DNA of 64,000 nt from DATDFB01 sp036522835 (lineage in GTDB: Bacteria; Acidobacteriota; Thermoanaerobaculia; Gp7-AA8). Within the stretch, counting starts at the first letter, position 1. Every line of letters begins with the position of its first letter. The notes beneath the pieces were generated by a model. That model was not told where the DNA came from and searched no databases. It saw only the letters and a list, made by a program, of their open reading frames with translations. The position numbers and the translations under genes are program-made. The stretch covers positions 1 to 64,000 of the forward strand of contig DATDFB010000057.1 in NCBI GenBank assembly GCA_036522835.1. The letters run 5' to 3'. This document shows positions 1-7,213 of the stretch, in pieces.

Positions 1-2
1 CG

Positions 3-1580
3 CAGCAGATGGAGCGCGAGCAGCAGCAGCCGGCGCGCGAGCGCGAAGCGGAGCGCACGCCGGCCGCCGCGGCGCAAGGCGGGCCTACCTCGACGAACTT
101 CCACTTCGATATGAAAGAGACGGCGCCGAGCGTGACGCATCATCAGGTGACGGCGGGCGGCCGCACGCTGCACTACACCGCCACGGCCGGACGGATGCCG
201 ATCAAGAACGGCGAAGGAACGACCGAGGCGCTGATGTTCTACGTCGCCTACACCCTGGACGGCGCCGACGCCGCCACGCGCCCGCTCACGTTCGCGTACA
301 ACGGCGGGCCGGGATCGGCCTCGATCTGGCTGCACATGGGGGCGCTGGGGCCGCGCGTCGTGGCGATGGATCCGAAGGGGTTCATGCCGCAGCCGCCGTT
401 CCGCCTCAAGGACAATGCGTACACGCCGCTCGACCGCACGGACGTCGTGCTGATCGACGCGATCGGCACCGGCTGGAGCCGCCCCGCCGACGCCGCGGCG
501 GCGCGCAAATATGAGAACCCCGAGGGGGACATTCAGGCCTTCGGCGAGTTCATTCGCATGTACATCTCGCGGAACGAGCGCTGGGGCTCGCCGCTGTATC
601 TGTTCGGCGAGAGCTACGGCACGACGCGCTCGGCCGGCGTGGCCGGCTACCTGCAGGGCCGCGGCATCGTCTTCAACGGCATCGGCCTGCTGTCGATGGC
701 GCTGAATTTCCAGGCGCTGGCGACGTCGGCGACGAACGACGCGGCGTATCCCTGGCTGATCCCGTCGTTCACGGCGATCGCGTACTACCACCACAAGCTC
801 TCGCCGGAGCTGCAGGCGGCGATCGACAAGTGCCAGGGCGATCCGAATGCGCCGTGCGCGCCGCTGCAGCAGGTCGAGCAGTGGGCGATCACGGACTACA
901 ACGCGGCGCTGGCGCGCGGCGACTCCATGAGCGCGCAGGAACGGCAGAGCGTGATCGACAAGCTGTCGGCGTACACGGGGCTGTCGAAGTCGCTCGTCGA
1001 CGAGATGAATCTGCGCATCGACGTCGGCACGTTCGATCACTACCTGCTGCTCGATCAGCGCCTTCGCGCCGGCCGCCTCGACGGCCGCTACGCGCTGCCG
1101 GAGCCGGGCTTCCCGGGCGGCCGCGGTCCCGGCGGGTTCACCGACCCGGCGTCGACGGAGACGACCGGCCCGTTCACGATGACGTTCCACAACTACATGC
1201 GCACGGAGCTCAATTACAAGACGGACATGCCGTACTACACGTCCGCGCAGCAGTCGGGGATGTTCCTCTGGAGCTCGAGCGGCTCGACGCCGGCGCCCGG
1301 CGGCGCGCAGGGATTCCAGGAAGAGATCACGCCGCTGCGCGCCGCGATCGTGGCCAACCCGTACCTGAAGGTGCTGGTGATGGAAGGCTTCTACGACCTG
1401 GCCACGCCGTACTTCCAGGCCGAGTACACGATGCACGAGCTGAATCTCCCCGCGCAGTACCGGAAGAACATCTCCTACGAGCGGTACTGGTCGGGACACA
1501 TGGTGTATTTGGAGCAGAAGTCGCACGCGAAGTTGCAGCGGGATTGGGACGGGTTTGTGGAGGCGACGCAGGGGAAGTGA
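3..1580 (+). CDS. S10-family serine carboxypeptidase-like peptidase, 5' truncated
   Basis: A peptidase of the serine carboxypeptidase family (S10), probably exported, that would trim C-terminal residues from peptides. The frame is open to the window edge, so the true start and any signal peptide lie upstream; the first visible ATG is at base 9. Numbered from that ATG, the oxyanion segment NGGPGSAS is near residue 97, the nucleophile motif GESYGTTRSAG near 199, the catalytic Asp in FYDLATPY near 460 and the catalytic His in YWSGHMVYL near 495. All three triad residues are therefore present and the fold looks complete at the C-terminus. A small toxin-antitoxin-like pair follows 13 bases downstream. 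The family assignment is firm; the substrate is unknown. Confidence 0.9.
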   Translation, partial: QQMEREQQQPAREREAERTPAAAAQGGPTSTNFHFDMKETAPSVTHHQVTAGGRTLHYTATAGRMPIKNGEGTTEALMFYVAYTLDGADAATRPLTFAYNGGPGSASIWLHMGALGPRVVAMDPKGFMPQPPFRLKDNAYTPLDRTDVVLIDAIGTGWSRPADAAAARKYENPEGDIQAFGEFIRMYISRNERWGSPLYLFGESYGTTRSAGVAGYLQGRGIVFNGIGLLSMALNFQALATSATNDAAYPWLIPSFTAIAYYHHKLSPELQAAIDKCQGDPNAPCAPLQQVEQWAITDYNAALARGDSMSAQERQSVIDKLSAYTGLSKSLVDEMNLRIDVGTFDHYLLLDQRLRAGRLDGRYALPEPGFPGGRGPGGFTDPASTETTGPFTMTFHNYMRTELNYKTDMPYYTSAQQSGMFLWSSSGSTPAPGGAQGFQEEITPLRAAIVANPYLKVLVMEGFYDLATPYFQAEYTMHELNLPAQYRKNISYERYWSGHMVYLEQKSHAKLQRDWDGFVEATQGK

Positions 1581-1593
1581 GACTATAGGCAGA

Positions 1594-1869
1594 ATGAAAG
1601 TCTCGCTCGAAGTGCCGGAATCGTTGGCCGAGCGTCTGGGCGTCTCGGCGGCCGACCTCTCGAGAGCTGCGCTCGAGGCGTTGGCCGTCGAGGCCTATCG
1701 TCTGCATCGCATCACCCGACACGAGCTTCAGCAGTTGATGGAGATCGAGTCGTTCTATGAGATGGAGGTGTTCCTGAAGCAGCATCAGGTGCCGCTGGAG
1801 TACTCGATCGCCGATTTCGAAGCAGAAGCTGAGACGAGTCGGCGATTGCGAGAAAAGCGTCACTTGTGA
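1594..1869 (+). CDS. UPF0175 family small protein, likely antitoxin
   Basis: A 91-residue protein of the UPF0175 type, a helix-turn-helix-like family usually encoded just before a DUF3368 PIN-like toxin and thought to be its antitoxin and autoregulator. The sequence starts MKVSLEVPESLAERL, followed by a helical segment LSRAALEALAVEAYR and the typical ending with FEAEAETSRRLRE. I chose the ATG at 1594 because it gives the canonical N-terminus; the longer open frame begins inside the peptidase gene. Its stop overlaps the GTG start of the next gene (GTGA), the normal arrangement for this pair. The assignment rests on sequence pattern and neighbour. Confidence 0.8.
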   Translation: MKVSLEVPESLAERLGVSAADLSRAALEALAVEAYRLHRITRHELQQLMEIESFYEMEVFLKQHQVPLEYSIADFEAEAETSRRLREKRHL

Positions 1870-2231
1870 TTGTCGTCGCGGACACGTCGCCGCTTCTGTA
1901 TTTGATCCTCCTTGGGCATGAGCAAGTGCTACCGGCACTCTACGAACGAGTGATTGCTCCACGCGCTGTCATCTCCGAGTTGTCGCACGCGGGAACACCG
2001 CAGGCCGTACGTGACTGGGCCGCAAGCGCTTTGCTCATCGATGATCAAGAGGGCCGCGAGGAAGCGATACGCCGCCATCTGCCAGTCTTCGGCACATTGC
2101 GCGTTCTGGCGGCTGCTGCGGACGCTGAGCTGATCGACTTGCCGAAGACCGTTGCCCGGCTGCGCCAGACCTCCTTTCGCGCGAGCGAGGAGCTCTTCAA
2201 GTGGGTGTTGTCCCGAAGACCTGATGAATGA
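1866..2231 (+). CDS. DUF3368-like PIN-domain protein, shortened; probably inactive toxin
   Basis: The partner of the UPF0175 gene. The N-terminus (IVVADTSPLLYLILLGH) and C-terminus (VFGTLRVLAAAADAELI and FRASEELFKWVL) match the DUF3368 PIN-like family closely. The start is GTG in a GTGA overlap. The protein is only 121 residues, whereas the family is usually about 150-165. The alignment jumps from the helix after the first strand (QAVRDWAAS) straight to the LLIDDQEGR segment. The usual middle part, which carries the conserved acidic motif of the form GExxAI, is absent. PIN nucleases need several acidic metal ligands, so the protein is probably inactive or a relic, although the frame is intact. 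Missing middle: seen; loss of activity: inferred. Confidence 0.7.
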   Translation: MIVVADTSPLLYLILLGHEQVLPALYERVIAPRAVISELSHAGTPQAVRDWAASALLIDDQEGREEAIRRHLPVFGTLRVLAAAADAELIDLPKTVARLRQTSFRASEELFKWVLSRRPDE

Positions 2232-2239
2232 TTCGCGCG

Positions 2240-2455
2240 TCCCGGGCCCCGAACTCAACCATGGATGAAGCGAGTGCGTTCCTCGAGGGCCACGAATGCG
2301 ACCGTGGATCGCACTCGTGCGTCAAAAGTTCGCATGAGTGCGACTGCCGATCGCATGAGTGCGAGGCGCTGATCGCATGAGTCCGATCGCCGATTGGACT
2401 CACCCGATCATCTCTCGCCCGAACTTAATCCATGGATTCACTCGTGCGATCGCGG
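2240..2455. repeat. Array of degenerate ~21-base repeats, mixed orientation
   Basis: The gap between the toxin-like gene and the next terminator holds several copies of a unit like TCGCATGAGTGCGA. Starts at about 2331, 2352 and 2374 give a spacing of 21-22 bases, and there are inverted copies (GCACTCGTGCG) near 2311 and 2440. A motif of the form GAACT-AA-CCATGGA appears on both sides, near 2250 and 2420. Read on the minus strand it gives a repeating seven-residue pattern (SHSCDRQ, SHSCELL, THECDPR), which I regard as a by-product of the period. No gene is supported here. A second array of the same period lies at 60341-60620. Confidence 0.6.
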
Positions 2456-2460
2456 CCCGT

Positions 2461-2507
2461 AAAAAAACGACCGGGGCGCGGCAGAGGGTGTTTGCCGCGC
2501 CCCGGTC
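2461..2507 (-). terminator. Rho-independent terminator of the minus-strand sigma operon
   Basis: A perfect 15-base-pair stem (2469-2483 with 2493-2507) and a 9-base loop. On the minus strand it is followed, after one C, by a run of seven T (A at 2461-2467 on the plus strand). It lies 22 bases past the stop of the 2529-3200 gene and so closes the sigma/anti-sigma/effector operon. Confidence 0.9.
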
Positions 2508-2528
2508 TGGTGTAGGAGGAACGCCCGG

Positions 2529-3200
2529 TTATCGCCGGGCGACGAGCACGATCATCAAGGCGCGCTTACTTTCGGGCGAGCGCGCGGCGCCGAGCACGTA
2601 GGTCTCGCCGAGGCGCAGATTCAGCGACGTCTTCAAGAGCGACGTCATCTGGTCGTTCTGCACCTTCGAGATCTGCAGATCGGTGATGTGGATCGAATCC
2701 GAGGCCGGGTCGTAGTCGCCGAACTTGAAGCCGGCGCGGTAGCCGCTGGCCATATCCACGAGGCCCGGCTCCCCTTCCTTCCCCTGCATGTCGGCGTCGC
2801 CGAGCTTCTCGAACGACTGGTACGGCAGCACCGTCAGCCACTCTTTGATGTCCTCGAGATTCTTCGGGACCCGCGCCCCGCCCGGCTGGCGCGATGCGGC
2901 CACGATGCGCACCTGCAGCCGGAACGGCTGCGCGGCCACGTCGAAATCCGTGAGCGTCTTGGCGATCGCCTTCAGGTTCTCGGCGCGGTCCGTGACCACC
3001 AGGGCGTTCGTCGACGGCTGGATCGTCACCGAGCCGTCGGCGCTGAGCAGCGACTTGATCGCGGCGGCCGCCTTGTCGGCTTCCTTGTGCTTGAACGTGA
3101 ACGTACGAACGGTCAGCGCCTGTCCCGCGCGCTGCGGCTCGGCCATCACCGAACCGGTCACGAACAGGAAGGCGCACAGTGCAATGAGGAGTCGCTTCAT
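2529..3200 (-). CDS. Secreted mini-secretin-like protein (secretin N-domain fold)
   Basis: A 223-residue protein with a clear signal peptide (MKRLLIALCAFLFVTGSVMA). The region FKHKEADKAAAAIKSLL followed by PSTNALVVTDRAENL resembles the short N-domains (STN/NolW type) of type II/III secretins and pilQ. The end (LRLGETYVLGAARSPESKRA then MIVLVARR) resembles the last strands of the secretin module. At about a third of a secretin's length it cannot form a full pore. It is the last gene of an operon with an ECF sigma factor and its anti-sigma, overlapping the anti-sigma stop (ATGA), and a terminator follows. It may be the envelope effector or sensor of that module; this is inference. Confidence 0.6.
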   Translation of the reverse strand: MKRLLIALCAFLFVTGSVMAEPQRAGQALTVRTFTFKHKEADKAAAAIKSLLSADGSVTIQPSTNALVVTDRAENLKAIAKTLTDFDVAAQPFRLQVRIVAASRQPGGARVPKNLEDIKEWLTVLPYQSFEKLGDADMQGKEGEPGLVDMASGYRAGFKFGDYDPASDSIHITDLQISKVQNDQMTSLLKTSLNLRLGETYVLGAARSPESKRALMIVLVARR

Positions 3201-3712
3201 AAATCCGCCGGCAATTTCTCGTCGAAGATCATCACGACGTTGACCTTGCCCTCGGCGGGCACTTCAACGATCGTTGCATTCCTTGAATACGTTTCCACGA
3301 TCGGTTTCGTCGCCAGAACCTTCGCCGGCGCCGGCGCAACGGCGGCGCGCGCGATCGGCGCCGCCACGGGCGCGGTCGTCTGCCGCTCGTGCTGCCAGAA
3401 GATCGTCGCGCCGGTGATGCCGGCGGCGACCGTCGCCGCAATCGCCAGGCGCTGCCGCCACGACAGCGGCTGGTGCGACGCCATCGACGTCTCTTTGCCG
3501 CGGACCTGCACCGCGCGCATCACGTCGCCGACGAATGCGTCGACGCCGCCCGGCGGCACGAGATCGCTCCCGCCGATCGAGCGGAAGAAATTGTCCGGGT
3601 CGACCTCGACGGAGACGTCGAGGCAGGCGTCGCACGTGCGGAGGTGCTCCAGCAGCGCGGCATCCTGCGTGCCGGCGGTGAGGCTGGCCCGGTACGTCTG
3701 ACACGAGATCAT
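3197..3712 (-). CDS. Zinc-finger anti-sigma factor, single membrane span
   Basis: Probable anti-sigma factor for the upstream ECF sigma. The start MISCQTYRASL at 3712 overlaps the sigma stop as ATGA, so I prefer it to the longer frame beginning at 3730. The N-terminal part carries a zf-HC2-like HLRTCDAC motif (about residues 23-30). A single hydrophobic span (LAIAATVAAGITGATIFW) lies near residues 86-103, followed by an Ala/Pro-rich extracytoplasmic tail. The zinc-binding N-terminus would hold the sigma factor in the cytoplasm and the tail would sense the periplasm. The overlapping genes on both sides mark one translationally coupled unit. Confidence 0.8.
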   Translation of the reverse strand: MISCQTYRASLTAGTQDAALLEHLRTCDACLDVSVEVDPDNFFRSIGGSDLVPPGGVDAFVGDVMRAVQVRGKETSMASHQPLSWRQRLAIAATVAAGITGATIFWQHERQTTAPVAAPIARAAVAPAPAKVLATKPIVETYSRNATIVEVPAEGKVNVVMIFDEKLPADL

Positions 3713-4332
3713 TGCTGCTCTTCTTTCCACAGCCGGGAGTACTCGGGGAAACGCTTGCGGAGCTGCTGCTGCATCAGCTTCCGGGCGTTGAACAGGTGAT
3801 TACGCACCGTCGACTCGCGGCATCCGAGAACCTTGGCGATCTCGGACGACGAGAGGTCTTCCATCTGATTCATGACGAAGATCGTCTTCTGCTTCGGCGA
3901 GAGCGCCTGCGAGACGGTATTGAACACCGACTCCACTTCCTTCCGCTGCACGATCGTCCCCTGGTCGGCGTCGGTCGAGGTCTTGACCAGGCGGAGGTTC
4001 GAGTTCACGGCGTTCTCGCGCGACTGCTTGTTGCGCATGAAGTCGATGGCCACGTTCGTCACCATGCGGTACAGCCAGGTGTCGAACGCGTATTGCGGAT
4101 CGTATTTCTCGAGGTTCTCCCACAGCTTGATGAAGACGAGCTGGGAGATGTCCTTGGCGTCCTCGGAATTGCCGATGATGCGGTAGCAGAGGGAGTAGAC
4201 CTTCGACGTTTTGCGCCGGACCAGCGCCTCGAACGCGTCGGGGTCGCCGCCCCGAATCGTTTCCACGAGCTGCCGGTCATCGGGTTCGACGGTCTCTTTG
4301 GTCGGGATCATCAGGCGGAGTTCCGCTGCCAT
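3709..4332 (-). CDS. ECF RNA polymerase sigma factor
   Basis: A sigma-70 family factor of ECF type. Region 2 is visible as YRIIGNSEDAKDISQLVF with the following FDTWLYRMVTNVAIDFMR, and region 4 as LSPKQKTIFVMNQMEDLSS followed by STVRNHLFNARK. Candidate starts are 4386, 4332 and 4311; none has a convincing ribosome site. I give 4332 (MAAELRL) because it leaves an N-terminus of normal length. It heads a three-gene operon with its anti-sigma and a secretin-like envelope protein. The target regulon cannot be read from this window. It runs divergently from purD. Confidence 0.9.
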   Translation of the reverse strand: MAAELRLMIPTKETVEPDDRQLVETIRGGDPDAFEALVRRKTSKVYSLCYRIIGNSEDAKDISQLVFIKLWENLEKYDPQYAFDTWLYRMVTNVAIDFMRNKQSRENAVNSNLRLVKTSTDADQGTIVQRKEVESVFNTVSQALSPKQKTIFVMNQMEDLSSSEIAKVLGCRESTVRNHLFNARKLMQQQLRKRFPEYSRLWKEEQQ

Positions 4333-4426
4333 CGTAGACACAATTACGAGGGCCGTCGAGGAAACGTCTAGTCCGCCGCGAAACATTGCCGAAAATCGAT
4401 TAGCCCCTTAAAATCGAGGCACTTTC

Positions 4427-5734
4427 ATGCGGGTACTCATCGTCGGGCAAGGCGCGCGCGAGCACGCGATCGCCTGGAAACTCAAGCAATCCCCTCTGGT
4501 CAAAGAGCTTTACGCCGCCCCGGGGAACGCCGGCATCGCCCAGGTGGCGGACTGCGTCAACATCGGCGTGGCCGACATCATCGAGCTGGCGGACTTCGCC
4601 GAGGGGCTGAAGATCGACCTCACGGTCGTCGGCCCCGAGCTCCCCCTCACCCTAGGCATCGTCGACGAGTTCCAAAAGCGCGGCCTGGCCTGCTTCGGCC
4701 CCACCCGGCTCGCCTCCGAGCTCGAAGGCTCGAAGATCTTCTCCAAGGAATTCATGCGCAAGTATTCGATCCCGACCGCCGAGGCCGTCACCTGCGCCTC
4801 GATGGACGAGGCGAAGAGCGCGCTGAAAAAGATGGGCTATCCGGCCGTGCTGAAGGTCGACGGCCTCGCCGCCGGCAAGGGCGTGGTCATCGTCAAGAAG
4901 CCGTCCGACGCCGACGAGTTCCTGCACACGGTCTTCGGCGAGAAGAAGTTCGGCAACGCGGCCGACCGCATCCTCGTCGAGGAGTTTCTGACCGGCGACG
5001 AAGTCTCGTTCATGGCCATCACCGACGGAAAGCGCACCGTGCCCCTCGCCGCGGCAAAGGATTACAAGACCGCGCTCGACGGCGACCTCGGGCCGAACAC
5101 CGGCGGCATGGGGGCGCACTCGCCCGCGGTCGTGTTGAGCGGCGACATGGCCGGCGAGGTGATGAAGACCATCATCCTGCCGACCGTGGCGGGCATGGCC
5201 ACCGAGGGGCGGCCATACACCGGCGTGCTCTACGCGGGGCTGATGCTGACGCCGAACGGCCCGAAAGTGCTCGAGTACAACTGCCGCTTCGGCGATCCGG
5301 AGACGCAGGTGCAGATGCTGCGGCTCGAGGATGACCTCGCCGACGTCTGCCTCAAATCCGCCCGCGGCAACCTCGGGGACACGAAGCTGGCGTGGCGCAA
5401 GGAAGCGGCGGCGTGCGTCGTCATCGCCGTCGAGGGCTACCCCGACGAGTTCGCGAAGGGGCAGGAAGTGGCCATCGATCCGGTCGACGACGAGGCTGTC
5501 GTGATCTTCCACGGAGGCACGATCCCGCGCGGCGGGAAGATGATCAACGTGGCCGGCCGCGTGGCCAGCGTCTGCGCCCGCGGCGCGACGCTCACGGAGG
5601 CGCTGGTCAAGGCCTATCAGAACGTGTCGAAGGTGCGATTCGAGGGAGCGCGCTACCGCCGCGACATCGGCTACCGCGCGCTCGAGAACCGCGCGCGCAT
5701 CTACAGCGGTACGTTCCCGAGCGTGACGACGTGA
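4427..5734 (+). CDS. purD: Phosphoribosylamine--glycine ligase (GAR synthetase)
   Basis: Second step of de novo purine synthesis: joins glycine to 5-phosphoribosylamine using ATP, in the cytoplasm. The N-domain opens MRVLIVGQGAREHAIAWKL (the family usually has a glycine-rich GxGGREHA here). The ATP-grasp core is seen in KVDGLAAGKGVVIV, EEFLTGDEVSFMA, GPNTGGMGAHSPA and YNCRFGDPETQ, all conserved. Its 435 residues match the family. A GAGG-like ribosome site lies before the ATG. The stop overlaps the GTG start of purE (GTGA), so the two purine genes are coupled. Confidence 0.97.
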   Translation: MRVLIVGQGAREHAIAWKLKQSPLVKELYAAPGNAGIAQVADCVNIGVADIIELADFAEGLKIDLTVVGPELPLTLGIVDEFQKRGLACFGPTRLASELEGSKIFSKEFMRKYSIPTAEAVTCASMDEAKSALKKMGYPAVLKVDGLAAGKGVVIVKKPSDADEFLHTVFGEKKFGNAADRILVEEFLTGDEVSFMAITDGKRTVPLAAAKDYKTALDGDLGPNTGGMGAHSPAVVLSGDMAGEVMKTIILPTVAGMATEGRPYTGVLYAGLMLTPNGPKVLEYNCRFGDPETQVQMLRLEDDLADVCLKSARGNLGDTKLAWRKEAAACVVIAVEGYPDEFAKGQEVAIDPVDDEAVVIFHGGTIPRGGKMINVAGRVASVCARGATLTEALVKAYQNVSKVRFEGARYRRDIGYRALENRARIYSGTFPSVTT

Positions 5735-6240
5735 CCGCGCCGTTCGTTTGCATCGTCATGGGCTCCGACTCCGACGCCGAGGTCATGGCGCAGGCGTGCG
5801 CGGCGCTCGACGAGCTGGGCGTCCAGTACGAGATGAAGGTGGCGTCGGCGCACCGTTCGCCGGAGCGGACGAAGCAGGTCATCGACGAGGCCGAGCGCGG
5901 CGGCGCGGCGGTCTTCATCGCCGGCGCCGGCATGGCCGCGCATCTGCCGGGCGTCGTGGCCAGCTTCACGACGAAGCCGGTCATCGGCGTGCCGCTCGCG
6001 GGAGGCGCGCTGCAGGGCTTCGACGCGCTGCTGGCGATCGTGCAGATGCCGCCGGGGATTCCGGTGGCGACGGTCGCGGTCGGCGGGGCGCGGAACGCGG
6101 GCGTGCTGGCGGCGCAGATCATGGCCGCGTCCGACGCGGCGCTGGCGGCGCGCTTGAAAGAACAGCGGGTCAAGATGGCCGAGGCGGTGGCGCAGAAGTC
6201 GAAGAAGGTGGAAAAGTCGACGCGTAGAGTGTCATCCTGA
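5731..6240 (+). CDS. purE: N5-carboxyaminoimidazole ribonucleotide mutase
   Basis: Purine biosynthesis: converts N5-CAIR to CAIR. The start is GTG in a GTGA overlap with purD. Class I PurE motifs are present: MGSDSDAEVM, the SAHRSPE loop with its catalytic His, and AGAGMAAHLPGVVAS, followed by the substrate loop ending in MPPGIPVATVAVGG. The C-terminus has a lysine-rich tail (LKEQRVKMAEAVAQKSKKVE). The last three codons and the stop (GTG TCA TCC TGA) are formed by the left end of a P1 palindromic repeat, so the natural 3' end has probably been reshaped by that insertion. Confidence 0.96.
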   Translation: MTAPFVCIVMGSDSDAEVMAQACAALDELGVQYEMKVASAHRSPERTKQVIDEAERGGAAVFIAGAGMAAHLPGVVASFTTKPVIGVPLAGGALQGFDALLAIVQMPPGIPVATVAVGGARNAGVLAAQIMAASDAALAARLKEQRVKMAEAVAQKSKKVEKSTRRVSS

Positions 6241-6308
6241 GTCGCGCAGACGGCGAAGGATCCCCTCGGCGGGGGGTTCCTCACCGTCTGCGCGGCTCGG
6301 AATGACAC
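6229..6308. repeat. P1 palindromic repeat bridging purE and the CDF gene
   Basis: An 80-base inverted repeat with ends GTGTCATCC... and ...GGAATGACAC. The arms contain the P1 core (GAGTCGCGCAGACGGCGAAGG paired with CGTCTGCGCGGCTC). Its left end contains the purE stop codon and its right end contains the ATG of the next gene. Other P1 copies: 22306-22384, 41660-41690 and 49014-49118. Confidence 0.9.
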
Positions 6309-7213
6309 ACGCACCGCACGCGCATGCCGACCTATCGCGCAAGCTCCTCATCGCCACGATCGCCACGGCCGTCTTCGTCGTCGTCGAGCTGATCGCCGGC
6401 ATCGCCGCCAACTCCCTCGCGCTCATCGGCGACGCCTTCCACAACTTCACCGACTCGCTCGCGCTGGTCCTTGCGCTCGTGGCCGTGCGCATCGAGCGGC
6501 GGCCGGCAAACGCCACCAAGACCTACGGGTATCACCGCGCCGGCGTGCTCGCCGCGTTCATCAACTCCGGGACGCTCGTCGCCTTCACGATCTACATCTT
6601 CTACGAAGCGTGGCACCGGCTGCGCGTGCCGCACGCCGTCGACAGCCGGGCCATGCTCGTCGTCGCCGCGGTCGCGTTCGCGCTCAACGCCGCCATCACC
6701 TGGTGGCTGCACGACGAAGGGCGCGAAGACCTCAACGTCCGCAGCGCCGTGCTGCACATGCTCGGCGATGCGGCGTCGTCGGTCGGCATCGTCATCGCCG
6801 CGCTGCTCATCGCCCGCACCGGCCGGCCGTTCTGGGACCCGGCCATGTCGGTCTTGATCGGCATCCTGATTTTGTGGAGCAGCTTCGGCGTGCTGCGCGA
6901 GGCGGTGAATCTGTTGCTCGAAGGGACGCCGCCGGGCATCGATCCCGGCGCGGTCACGCGCGCCATCGAGTCGGTCGAGGGCATTCTCGGCGTGCACCAC
7001 CTGCACATCTGGGGGCTCGGCTCCGCGCGGCGCGCGCTCTCCGCGCACCTCATCGTCGGCGACGTGCCGCTCGCGGCCACGAGCCAGCTCCTCGGCCGCG
7101 TGAACGCGCTGCTGCACGACCAGTACGGCATCGAGCACACCACCATTCAGTTCGAGCTCGCCGATTGCCCCGAGGAGGATCCGTACTGCTTGCCTATTTC
7201 GCGGGAGTCGTGA
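6302..7213 (+). CDS. Cation diffusion facilitator family transporter (CzcD-like)
   Basis: An inner-membrane divalent-cation/proton antiporter, probably for Zn or similar metals. It has a short His-rich N-terminus (MTHAPHAHAD) and about six membrane spans. The metal-site signatures are DAFHNFTDSLALV in span 2 and LHMLGDAASSVGIV in span 5, carrying the expected His and Asp ligands. The C-terminal cytoplasmic domain contains the GVHHLHIWGLGS motif typical of the family. Its 303 residues are normal. The ATG lies in the right end of a P1 repeat, with no good ribosome site in front; coupling to purE translation is possible. The 3' end overlaps the converging 7194-8711 gene by 20 bases. Confidence 0.93.
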   Translation: MTHAPHAHADLSRKLLIATIATAVFVVVELIAGIAANSLALIGDAFHNFTDSLALVLALVAVRIERRPANATKTYGYHRAGVLAAFINSGTLVAFTIYIFYEAWHRLRVPHAVDSRAMLVVAAVAFALNAAITWWLHDEGREDLNVRSAVLHMLGDAASSVGIVIAALLIARTGRPFWDPAMSVLIGILILWSSFGVLREAVNLLLEGTPPGIDPGAVTRAIESVEGILGVHHLHIWGLGSARRALSAHLIVGDVPLAATSQLLGRVNALLHDQYGIEHTTIQFELADCPEEDPYCLPISRES

